Shown: one piece after another, positions 35,400-45,416 of the stretch
Layout of the letters: every line of letters begins with the position of its first letter
Numbering within the stretch: position 1 is the first letter of the stretch
From: Tetrastigma voinierianum
Taxonomy: Eukaryota; Streptophyta; Magnoliopsida; Vitales; Vitaceae
Direction: 5' to 3'
Length of the DNA stretch: 64,000 nt
NCBI GenBank assembly: GCA_016808115.1
Contig: JAEQBH010000647.1
Coordinates: forward strand, 1,240,001-1,304,000
Made by a program: the position numbers and the translations under genes
The notes under the pieces: model-generated
What the model saw: only the letters and a program-made list of their open reading frames with translations
What the model was told of the DNA's origin: nothing
The model's database searches: none

Positions 35400-36130
35400 A
35401 TGGCTAGTAGAGGGCGAGGACGCCGAGGTCGTCTGGGCGGCACCGGCCTTGACACCACCGACATTCGACCACCGCCCGTGTTCGACGCATGCCTCGCCGA
35501 GGCCGTAGGTATCGCGGCCGCTACCAAGACATTGTAGCAGTAGTCGAAGGTCCTAGTAACCTCCGCGCAGGCTAGTGGCACATCATCCTCCTACACTATG
35601 TGTGAGAGATCCGACACAAGTGACCATTGGTTTAGTGTTACACCAGAAACAAATGAACAGCAAAGGTTCACCTCCCATACTACATCAATAATGCTAATGC
35701 TTCCGCCAGATAATAGAGCCCAAATGTGAGATAGTTACACCTAGTACTAGTTACGGAGGAATCAGATGTTATGCAGGTATCATGAGATCATGAGATGTTA
35801 CATATCTGAGTTCCTGGGAACAAAGCAGTGGCATGACTGCATGGACACGTGGCTAGATTCACGTAGTTAGCCCCACTGCTCGATGACTACGACCGCATGG
35901 CTAAAGTTAGAGATTCGAGAATGGCCGGGTTGTCCATTCTGGGGCGGATTGTGATCGCCTACGGACATGGACTCATTTTATTGGACGGCCCCCGACCATG
36001 AGAGAGATCGAGGATGCCCTGAACACCTGGATACTCAAGTCAGAAGAGGAGGACCAAATTTTCTTCGAGAGGTGCAAATAAGCTGAAGACTTCGCTTCAC
36101 GAGTTTCAGACCGTGCGCATTTGGATATAC
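35400..36130 (+). pseudogene. Gypsy gag-like remnant
   Basis: An ATG at 35400 opens MASRGRGRRGRLGG, the basic start usual for Del/Tekay-type gag proteins, but a stop follows at 35535. Downstream, phrases such as the codons around 35800-35850 (short acidic and tryptophan-containing stretches) fit the gag core loosely. No zinc knuckle was found. Identification rests mainly on the N-terminus and position between 5' LTR and protease block. Confidence 0.45.
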
Positions 36131-36538
36131 GCAGTAAGGTGTGATACGTTATTTCGCCGACACTGGCATGTGAGGACTCGGGATCGCCCCTGCACAAGGA
36201 TCCCAGATTTGGGACACAAACCCCAAGCAATGAGAACACGAGCATACAGCTCGTTCCTCCGCACCCTAGGGCACAGACGTAGGAACCGCCGCTTGGGTGC
36301 TATACGAGCACCTTCGGCAGCACAGCGGCCGTAGGGCCGTGAGGTGCGGGTCGAGGGTCGCACAGGATCTGTTAGACTTAGTCGACAGTATGCATAATAT
36401 GTTATTTCACGACAGCCTTGGACATATGAGGCTAGATCACCCTCAGTGGAGGCAGAGATCTCGTGGGTACGTAGATCGAAATGCTCGTATTAGCCAGATA
36501 CGTGTGGCACGCTTTCTACTCGCACTTGTTGAATAGAG

Positions 36539-36640
36539 TAGTGTTTAGATTAGATGCAGCATATTCATTGATTATTGCATCTTGTGTGATGGAATTGGGC
36601 TTAGAGGTTGAGGCCTTTAGAGAAGCCAGATATGGATGTT
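36539..36640 (+). pseudogene. Retroviral-type aspartic protease remnant
   Basis: The frame VVFRLDAAYSLIIASCVMEL then GLEVE aligns with the usual Gypsy form VLFDSGASHSFISxxxVxxLGLEVE. The catalytic aspartate and the SGA triad are replaced (RLDAA), so it cannot be active. Nothing of the reverse transcriptase follows; repeats begin about 280 bp later. Confidence 0.6.
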
Positions 36641-36914
36641 CTTTCCTGGGGAGATAGATGAGAGTCGACGGATAGTCGGGATCAAGGGCCATGTGCACGT
36701 ACACATCACGAGTCGGTGCACTAAGATGGTCATTCACCACTCTTGGTGAGTGTGGGTTGAGTTGGTCCTTTAGACTACGTCCAACGAAGACTCATGTCTA
36801 ATCAAAGAAAATGAAGAGAAAGTAATGTGTCAGTGTGCCAAGAAGGGAGCCAGTAATTCCTTAGGTGAAAGATCCCGAGTGGTAAGGAGACCATGTAGTA
36901 CCCGAAAGGTCCTC

Positions 36915-37405
36915 AGAGTGGTGTAAGAGACCCGTGAGAAATCCGGTTCAGGAGGTGTAAGAGACCCAAGGAGAATCCGGAATTTTCATATACACAGCAG
37001 ACCAGGAGCGATCCCGAATTTCTATGAGTGCAAGCAGACCCGAGAGAGATCCCGACTTCTATGAGGGTGTAAGACCCGGGGAGACATCCCCACTTCAGCG
37101 GTGCAGAGACCCGTGGAGTTATCCGAAATTTCTGTGTGGGTGTAAGAGACCCGGGGAGATGTCCCGACTGTGGGTGTAAGAGTTCAGGAGATATCCCAAT
37201 TTCGTGTGGGTGTAAGAGACCCGGAGTGATCCCGAATTTCCGTGAGGGTGTAAGAGACCCAGATATCCCGACTTCGTGGTGGGTGTAAGAGACCCAGGAG
37301 CGATCCCGACTTCAGGTGGGTGTAAGACCTCAGAGATGTCCCTCGACTTCTGTGGGTGTAAGAGACCCGGGGAGCGATTCCGAAATTTCTGTGTGGATGT
37401 AAAAG
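36915..37405 (+). repeat. About 13 copies of a 30-40-bp tandem repeat
   Basis: The unit GTGTAAGAGACCCGGGGAGA followed by a TCCCGA and a pyrimidine-rich GACTTC(T)GTGTGG segment repeats with variable length. It occupies the place where polymerase genes would be in a full Gypsy element. The minus-strand frame at 37119-37604 is a translation of the repeat. Confidence 0.85.
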
Positions 37406-37865
37406 GATCGAAGTGTAGGCCGAAAAGTTCTATTGCCCGAGAGAGAAACACGGACAATATCACAATGTGACTTAGAGTCGAGTGATGTGGAGCTCCCGAG
37501 ACTCGGTAGGTGATGGAAACATCGATCAAGGTTATCACCCGCGACTTAGAGTTTGAGCACAGAGCCGGTACCCGAGATGAAAGCAAACTTATTATATTTA
37601 TCACGTAGACTTAGAATCGAAAGTGATGTGAGCTCGGAGTGACTCGAGATTTGGATACCCACAAATCTTATCAGACGTGAACCGACAAAGGTCTTTCGGG
37701 TGGATGGATGTCATTCAAAGACATGGATTAGGCTGACGGTCCATCGATCAAGCCACGATCAGACCTCGGGAAGGTCAAGATTTACACACTGCAGAATCAT
37801 CGTAGAAATCTGCATATGCATCAGGTTGGATAGGCAAAGTGTGCATGGAATTTCGACGAATTTTT

Positions 37866-37877
37866 AAGGGGGAAGAA
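37866..37877 (+). other. Polypurine tract of nested Gypsy element
   Basis: AAGGGGGAAGAA lies directly before the TG start of the 3' LTR and resembles the tract of Del/Tekay-type plant Gypsy elements. Confidence 0.85.
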
Positions 37878-39220
37878 TGCAGACTCTAAAATCCGTGATT
37901 TTATTAATGATAAATAAAATTTCGGTCAAAATCCGAATTTTTTCAGATCTCAGATGACTTAAAATGGACTCAAGACCGCTGAATCGCCTTCGCAAATCCA
38001 GCTACCACGTCAATTTCACACCTGTGATGCTCACTTCCATGTTTCGATGCGACAGGAGCGCTGACACTTAGCACCTTACGCAGTGGCCTACAGGCGCCAC
38101 GTGTCAAGCTAGCGGGAGAGTCAAACTTCGAGCTTAAGTTCGGTCATACCGACACTACATTTACGCTTAATAAGAAAATCTAAGTTACGGATAAGGATAA
38201 GGGTAATCCCAATGGTCCAAAGAGAAATGGACACTTGGGCATGAAAGAGGACTTTCCCTTCTCACCTTCAAGCCCCCCCAAATCAGTTTGGGGGAGGAAA
38301 GAGAGAGCAGACGGAGAGAGAAAGGGAAAGAAAGGGTTTTTAGAGAGAGAGGCTCCACCTTCTCTCTAGAATTCCCATGATCGACCGTCAAATTCTCCGG
38401 CGAGACAAGAAGGTTGCTCCCCACTGTAGGGCGGCAACATGCTGCGGTACCAGATTGGGAGTTTGACAAACTCCTAAAGGTAGGGCTTTTCTCCTACTTG
38501 TTTTACTTTGCCATGGTCATGGTAATGTGACGGGGATTTGCCGAGGCCTAGATGGCTATGACTTCGGGTTCCAAAAAGATTTGGACCGAGTGAATAACTG
38601 TGTGGTTTGGATAGTCCACTGACCGCTTCGTGTGGGACGGTGTGATGCGTGTTGTCGCCATGGGTGAATAACATGTCAGATTTGCGGAAATTATGGGTCG
38701 TTCCAAGACGTAACCGCCTGATTAAAATTCAGCCCATGTGAGCCAAGTTTATGTTATTATTATAAACCGAATAACATGATGCATGGGATTTAAATTTGTT
38801 AATATATGCAATGAGCTTATATATTAGCACGTGTCAGAGCGTTTCCAGGCGCCATTGCATTGCACTTAGCGGAGTAATCCGTAGGAAATTCCACTACCGG
38901 GCTTTGCTCACCCCGCCGTGGATTCATTTTTTTAGGCACCGAAGACGCGTCGATGGACGCATCCGGGACCTTAGAAGCGAAGAAATGGCCAAACTGGCCT
39001 TATCTTGTATTTTGTATTTTGTAAAATTCTGGGCAAGAGACCCAGTTTTAAGTAATCAAAAACAATTGTAAATAAATCATTTTGTATAAAATATTGGTTT
39101 TTTTATGAGTATTGGTTTAAGAGCCAAGAGGCATTTTTACTCATGTATGCGTCTCATGATACGAGACGTATAGATTTTCTCCGTGTGTCGATTTCGTAGT
39201 CAATGCACCCGATATCGTCA
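37878..39220 (+). mobile_element. 3' LTR of nested Gypsy element
   Basis: About 1.34 kb, ending ATATCGTCACA. Collinear with the 5' LTR but with many substitutions and small indels, implying an old insertion or assembly errors. Confidence 0.8.
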
Positions 39221-39994
39221 CACGCCTCCACCGTTGATACGACCGCATTGGTATGAGGTCATGATGGCAAGGAGAAGATATGTCCGCCTATGGCGCTTGC
39301 CTGTCGACATCATCATCCTACTCGCATAGACGTGCGCATTATGAAGCTCCACTGTGACCATTTTCAATTTATTCTCGACGATGGAGGACTTTCAAGACGC
39401 AAATGCTAAATGCTACACAAAGACACGCTGGCCGATACCGAGCGACGCATGATCGACTATGAGGATGATAGGATGAAGCCACGTTCGCAGCCTGACCGGG
39501 CTTACAAGAAGTGTCAGAAGGTGGATCGCAAATTAACCTCTCGATGATCTACCTCGATTGTTCTACAGAATGCTCCAGCCACAAAGATCTACCCAAAGAC
39601 TCACAACAAAGACTCTCGCAACAACCTCATCAGATTCAAGAAGAATGTACAGCCTCTACCCCAAGATTCGACATCCACCATAATGGACGTATACATCTCA
39701 AAGATCAATGATGATGACACTAGGTCGATGACTGAGTGTATTACACACTTTTTTTACGTCTTATACTGTGATTGTAATTCATGTTTTTATTTTCTCTTGA
39801 CTTATTTACTATATATATGCAAGATATATTAGTTTGCTTGTTTTGGAAATATTTTTTACTCTCTTTATATAATATGTGCATGGACTATTGTACTTTTCTT
39901 TTTGTTTGTGAATCTTAATATATATATATATATTTAAAGAAGATATCAAACTCAAATGGCAAAAAAATTTAAAATTAATTTATCATTTCAACAG
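39221..39994 (+). mobile_element. Right-hand part of CACTA interior
   Basis: This is CACTA sequence after the Gypsy insertion. A block at 39370-39720 reads in pieces as RAYKKCQKVDRK and MDVYISKINDDD, which could be the end of the TNP1-like gene, but this is not certain. 39720-39990 is AT-rich and without features. Confidence 0.4.
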
Positions 39995-40213
39995 ACAAAA
40001 CCACCAAAATTTTAATAAATTTGGTCGGTAAATGGTCGGAAAATAGTTGGAAATTCTTTTAGCCTGGTGAAATGGTCGGCACTTCAACACTAATTGATTT
40101 TGTCTATGAACAATTACCTGACCCCAGGAAAATTGCGACTAAATAATTTGGCTTCGCTAAAAATATCGCCACCGACCAAAAATTGGTCGGTAATTCGGTG
40201 ATTTTTAGTAGTG
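39995..40213. repeat. Right subterminal repeats and terminal inverted repeat of CACTA
   Basis: GGTCGGTAAA, GGTCGGAAAA, GGTCGGCAC and ACCGACCAAAAATTGGTCGG precede the end. The last 31 bases, finishing TTTTTAGTAGTG, pair with the left end. Confidence 0.9.
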
Positions 40214-41025
40214 AACCAAGATATTTACTAATGTCATTAATAATGGAATGCTAAGAGGTTCCCCTAACCTTCTTTTTGTAACCCCTTGAATATTATTAGA
40301 AATTTGTACTGTAGACTTATGAAAATTTACTAGTTGTCCAAATAAAGCACACACCATGTAATCCCCATTTATTGTTACACTGACTCCCAGATGTTTGAAG
40401 CAAACATCTAAACTCATCTGGTGCATAAAAAGGTAATTTTAAGACCATTTCAATTAGTAGGAATTTATATGACTCTCAGCTCACCATGGCTAACTCCCTA
40501 TCCAAAAATTCGTTACATAAAATAAAAATATAGGGTGATAAATGATCTCATTGTCTTATACTTCTAAAAGGTAAAATTTTACCTTATGGGCTACCATTTA
40601 TCAAAATTGAGTACAACACTGTAGAGATGCATTCCATAACCCAATCAATCCATTTGGGGTGAAAAACTAGTTTATTAAGAGTTACCCTGATAAAATCTCA
40701 TTAAAGTCTGTCATATGCTTTTTCCAAATCAAGTTTAACTTCCATATATCCAAATTTTCCTTTTGTCTTCTTCAAAGAATGCATAATTTCATGGGGCAAT
40801 AGAATATTATCATTAATAAGTCTATCTGGCGTGAAGACTCCTTGTAGAGGATAGACTATTTTGTTTAAGAGAGGTTTAAAGCTATTAGCCAAAATTTTAT
40901 AAGGCCTATCAGTGATATAAGGCCTTTGAGTTATCTATCTAACTTTGGAATCACGATGATGATAGTCCTATTCTTCTCCTTTGGATCTCATATCACTAAT
41001 AGGCCAATAGTGATATGAGGCTTTT
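40214..41025 (-). mobile_element. LINE piece 2: reverse transcriptase fingers and palm
   Basis: The minus strand encodes YKILANSFKPLLNKIV, VFTPDRLINDN, KLDLEKAYDRL at 40700-40900, then WIDWVMECISTVLYS, LINGSP and LSPYIFIL at 40480-40680, and VNFHKSTVQISNNI at 40260-40350. These are successive blocks of plant L1-type reverse transcriptase. The FADD catalytic block expected between LPFLCT and the VNFHKS block is not visible and seems deleted. There is also a local duplication near 40925-41020 of the IPK segment present at 43020-43060. Confidence 0.9.
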
Positions 41026-43012
41026 TGTGACGTCCCAAAACTGTAAAAATCACTGACAACCTCACAACTCCACGTGACACCGTGAGTGCCTGCAACTCGA
41101 CACCATCATTTAAAATCAAGCAGAAATTCCTTTTGTAATGCAGGAGCCTCTACCCAAGAACCACATGTCCCAATCATCAACATCACAAGATATATATATG
41201 AGTAAAAACGGCCTCTTGGGCCCATACTACAATACTCATCATCATACATCAACTACACATAATAGTTTCAAGAGTTAAAAGTTTACTCTTTTACAACATA
41301 TATTAAAATTCTAGAATTCTAATACATGTATACATCATAAAACCAAAGCCACAACCCGGCTTTCTTCTAAAGCGGCCTCTATGATGAGCCGCCTCCCCGT
41401 GCGTCCTCGTACCAAATAATAAAGTCCCTCGACAAAGGAAGCACGCCCGCAGTAATCAACCTAACGGTTACTCTCCACCCAAGCATATGCAATGCTCCTA
41501 TATAAACACACATTCGGCCAGAAATACGCGATCCTACTAATTTAAATGACCAACTCATGTCCCAGTCCTCACGAATTTCACACTCGCTAAGCCACGATGA
41601 GAAACACTATTTTCAAACAAAGGTATTTGTTTTTAATTATGGACAACCCTCCGATATAAGTATTGGACCGACTCCGATTATCTATTTAGTGGATAACCCT
41701 TCGATGTATATCAATTGGGCCGACTTCGACGATTGATATTTACATGATCTACCCGGAGCACACAGAATTCGACACACCCGATAATTATTATAATTAGTCA
41801 ACCTCCAAACACTTCTCTCGTATCCACCATTGCAATCACTCCTATCGTTTCAGTGGTGCCCCGCAAATGGAATGGCGATGCCAATTCCAAGACAATTCAT
41901 ATAACACATGCAAATATATATAAATACGATATACATTTATATAATTTTAATCACACAAAACATGTTATGTAAATTTCACAATCCATTACACCAAAAATTC
42001 AAATTTCACTCGCTTAATTATCAAACACGAGCAATCCAATCAATTACTCGACAAACACACTTTCGTATTGTAAAAAATTTATTTTCAGAAACAATTATTC
42101 ATGTGAACAAAGGAAACCCCGGTCACCGCTCACATCCAAATACCCAATATCGGGTTTCCACCTTATGAAACCGAATCAGATAGCCATTTCCGACCATACA
42201 TTATCACAACACAAATTGTTTCACAATTTATACAATTTACAACTCAAACAAACTGCACAATCACGGCAGGACGGCAATTAAATGGGTTTCAAAATTTCCT
42301 ACCCTATTTTCTGCCTTGATCATCAAACTACCACTACCGCCTCAATCAACTCAAGCAACATCGTAAATACACTTAAACAAAGCCAGAAAAACCAAAGAGG
42401 ATAAAACTCCTACCTCACTTTAGCTCGTCGAAACTCCTTAAACCCAGAGCCCACTCAGACCCCACCGCGTAGAAGAACTTTCCCCATCCGAAGAATTTCG
42501 ATGGCCTGACGTCGCAATCTGCAGAGAGAATTCACACTCTCTCTCACTAAGTTTTGAAAAACAAAGCTCACTGCATCTCCCCTTTTTCTTTTTCCCACAT
42601 TTTGTCTTTCTTTTTCATATGTAGGAGACGGCACTATACGCTATTTTGTCCTATTATCATTTAAACATTTACAAAATGACATCTACTGCCTTCCTCTGAT
42701 TTCTGCACTGCAAGACTACTTCTAAAACATTCATTTCCATCATTTCTCAACTTACGAACATGTGTCACATGAGTACATGTTATGTGTGATTTTGTCACCT
42801 CAAGATTTCGCTTTATTTAAGACCGATACTCGACGCCGAAAACGCGCAAATTCGACCGTCTCGTAATCCAAACGAAATTCGACGGGCAGATGTATTTCGA
42901 GACGATTCCAACTGGGTGAAACTGCTTCATCATCCGAGATCTGCAGAATAAATTTCTGATTGAATCGAAATTACAATTTTGTCTTAAAATTGAAATTTTC
43001 TTAGGTCTTACA
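41026..43012 (-). mobile_element. Second solo Gypsy LTR in the LINE, 1.99 kb
   Basis: The + strand begins TGTGACGTCCCAAAAC and ends TTAGGTCTTACA, so the minus strand reads TGTAAGACCTAAG...GGGACGTCACA, a typical Del/Tekay-type LTR. The flanks are CTTTT (41021-41025) and CCTTT (43013-43017), a 5-bp duplication with one mismatch. LINE protein continues across it: PK before and ASYHYWPIS after. No interior or second LTR is present. ORFs inside (41908-42168) are not genes. Confidence 0.85.
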
Positions 43013-43445
43013 CCTTTGGGTTATATAACTTTGGAATCCAGATGATGAAAGACCTATTCATCTCCTTAAGTGTCCATTATAAAAAAAGGCTTTAACCATT
43101 CTACATACTGATTTATCAACTATTTTCTAATATTTTTTGCAAAAACTAGCTTGAAGACCATCAAGCCCGAGAGCTTTAAGACCATTGATTTGTGAAAGAG
43201 CTGGAAGAATTTCTTCCTCAGTTACTTCTTTAATTAACTCCCTATTTTCCTCATTTGAAATGCAGGGAAGAAAGGAATCAAAATTATCATAGTTTATTTT
43301 AGGTTCTTTAGTTCTAAATATTTTTGAAAAGCCATTAATGAACACCCTCGATATATTTTCCAAATTTTATTTTTCCTTATTCTATTTAAGGCCATTGTTT
43401 GGAAGTACCGATTTATAAAGGTCTAGAACATTTGAACATTGATTT
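43013..43445 (-). mobile_element. LINE piece 1: 5'-truncated start of reverse transcriptase region
   Basis: The minus strand encodes FLPCISNEENRELIKEVTEE, EILPALSQINGLKALGLDG and FCKKY, the block just before the polymerase fingers (usual form KAPGPDG). The endonuclease and ORF1 are missing, as expected for a 5'-truncated LINE copy. Upstream sequence toward 43500 is not recognisable. Confidence 0.9.
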
Positions 43446-45272
43446 ATGCAAACAAAAAAGATTAGTGAAGGAAAACAGTAAAAACGGTGGATAAGAATGA
43501 GAAAGTCATGACTCACACAACTAGAGAAACTTATTTTAATTTTTATTAATTTTTCAAGCAGTTAATCGAAATTACAATTTTGTAATTTGTAAACTAAAAT
43601 AAAAATAACAATCAAACTTATTAGTTCGTTTAACCTAATTTTCGGTTCGATCTTTCTGTCAATTCGATTTCTTTGATTTTTTTTTCCCCACCCCTATAGT
43701 TCCCGAATGAGACTTTTGTCGGATCCTTCTAAAACTCTCTTTCTTTCAAATTAGCTATCAAATAGGCTTCCTTCGTGATCAAGTATTATTTTTTGTCTTA
43801 CCCAAAACCCTTTCCAACTGACTTGGTTTCTTACACATTTGAACCTAAACCTCAGAAAAGAATTTTACATTAATTAAAACATATGTATTTTTTTTCTTAC
43901 AATTACACAGTTTAGTTAAAATATGGTAAATTGTCTCCAAGATGACTCGAATCTAGGACATCTCCCCTCTTTATATACAGTGACTCTAGGCATGATAGGC
44001 AAAAATATATTTATATTTAGTTTAATTATAAATATATGTATATTTATTCTTAATTATGAATATATGTATATATTTTAATTAAAATAAATATTTTATATTT
44101 TAAATTTGATTTCAATTTTTAAAATTTTAAATGTTAACTAAATGTTTTTATTTTAATTAAAACATTCACATTTATTCTTATTTTTTTATCAATATTAAGT
44201 TATTTTTAAATTTTAAATTTTAAATTACTTGTTTTTTACCAGAAGCAGGAGGGGGATGAAATTGACAGTAGAGAGAGGCTGGGGGGTGGGGTTGTTGACG
44301 AAGAGAGAGAGGGAGAGGGGCGTAAGGTGTTGTTGTGCGGGGGAAAAAGAAAAAGCGAAATGCTCGTCTAGCCGACATACAAGTCGGTTGGAGTAAGATG
44401 CAATTTGAAGGTAAAGAGGAATTTTCCGGGAGACCCTGCTTTGACAAACGCGTTGATTATTCGGGCTACCCTTTCAGTTTCCATTTGTCAAACCCCTGCC
44501 CCTGATTGATCCATATTTTCCATCCAACAACACTAGCGCCTCACTTCCCCAAGCCTTCACTTCAAGTTAAACTCGTGATTGGTTGATTATTTCTCAAAAA
44601 TGTCCATCTTTTCCATCCACCCCACTTCCCCAAGCCTTCCCTTTTTTTTTTTTTTTTTTTTTCCATCTCCGGATGGCCCACCCCCTCCAACGCAACTCCA
44701 CTTCCTTTTTTTTTTTTTTTTAAATTTGTCTTCACTTTTTTTTTTTTGCTTTTTCATAAATTATATTTTTGACTTTAATAATTCTATAGCATAATATCTT
44801 GTTTTCAATTATTTTGATTTTTTAGTGAATAAAAATTATTATTTTAAAATTCTTTATTTATTTATTATTTCTTTTATTAGATTTTGCTTTTATTTTTTTC
44901 ATTATTTTAATGAATAAATTTCAAATTCTAATTATTTTATTTTTTAATTAAATTTATAAGATAACGTCTTATTTTCACTTTCATTTGTCAAACCCCTGGT
45001 TGAGAAAATTCGGGCTAGCCTCTCACTTACATTACATCACATCAAACGGCTTGACTACATCACCATCAATGTGATTGTCAATGGAATCTTTCCAAACATT
45101 TTTTTGCCTCAATGTTGGATTGCCAATGATGGTCTACCAATTACACGTCGCACTTTCAACAATTGGCAAGTCTTAGAAGTACGAGAACCGTGATGACGTT
45201 AAAGTCTCGGACGGTCAATGAATAAGAATAAGGAAATTTCCTCGCTCCACATTATAGCCACCTAACACCCCA
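43446..45272. other. AT-rich region upstream of the ACA gene
   Basis: No gene is recognised. Long T runs lie at 44641-44662, 44707-44722 and 44738-44748. A purine/pyrimidine-rich patch at 44225-44360 gives low-complexity ORFs on the minus strand. A TGACG word is at 45193 and a TTGAC word at about 45052, both possible stress-response elements but too short to weigh. Confidence 0.5.
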
Positions 45273-45280
45273 TATTTATA
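45273..45280 (+). promoter_or_regulatory. Putative TATA box of the ACA gene
   Basis: TATTTATA lies about 137 bp before the start codon at 45417, a reasonable distance given a typical plant leader. It is the only TATA-like motif in a C-rich stretch between 45245 and 45416. Confidence 0.4.
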
Positions 45281-45416
45281 CAATTATACCCTCCCACCTG
45301 CAGTTCATAATAACCGAACCCTTGCCTGATTTGCGTCTAGCTCTTAGACAGTTTGCCTTTGTTTTCGCCCCGCCCGCCCCCCATCATCCTCACAATCAAA
45401 TCCCCGCCCATTTAGC

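Larger units (their letters stand above)
32433..39220 (+). mobile_element. Complete but dead Ty3/Gypsy element nested in CACTA
   Basis: Two LTRs (32433-33742 and 37878-39220) start TGAGACCCTAAAAATCC and TGCAGACTCTAAAATCC and share long collinear blocks (TCAAAATCCGAATTTTT, GAGAGAAAGGGAAAGAAAGG, CACCTTCTCT, GCCATTGCATTGCACTTAG, GGCATTTTTA). A polypurine tract precedes the 3' LTR. The 4.1-kb interior has a gag-like start, a mutated protease block and repeat arrays but no reverse transcriptase, RNase H or integrase, so the element is non-autonomous. Flanks CACCA and CGCCT do not give a clean duplication, perhaps because ends have mutated. It interrupts the transposase part of the CACTA element. 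Confidence 0.85.
22070..40213 (+). mobile_element. CACTA (En/Spm-type) DNA transposon, 18.1 kb, TSD AAC
   Basis: The ends are inverted repeats starting CACTACTAAAAAT; about 31 bp match with three differences. The 3-bp duplication AAC lies at 22067-22069 and 40214-40216, the length expected for this superfamily. It inserted into the LINE. Inside, in order: subterminal repeats, a GC-rich leader, a plant-mobile-domain remnant, a 190-bp tandem array, TNP2 and TNP1 transposase remnants, a later Gypsy insertion (32433-39220) and the right subterminal repeats. Without the Gypsy the element is about 11.4 kb, normal for an autonomous plant CACTA element. Both transposase genes are broken, so it can no longer drive its own movement. 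Confidence 0.95.

Noticed and set aside
36915..37405. Possible CRISPR-like array from regularly repeated 30-40-bp units
   Set aside because: Units are contiguous, variable in length and without unique spacers, and the setting is a plant retrotransposon. It is a minisatellite.
37119..37604. A 161-codon minus-strand frame with repeated LLHP segments
   Set aside because: It is a translation of the 30-40-bp minisatellite, in frame by chance of unit length.
32428..39225. A 5-bp target duplication for the nested Gypsy element
   Set aside because: CACCA and CGCCT around the LTR ends share too few bases. The element is supported by its LTRs, polypurine tract and interior, not by a duplication.
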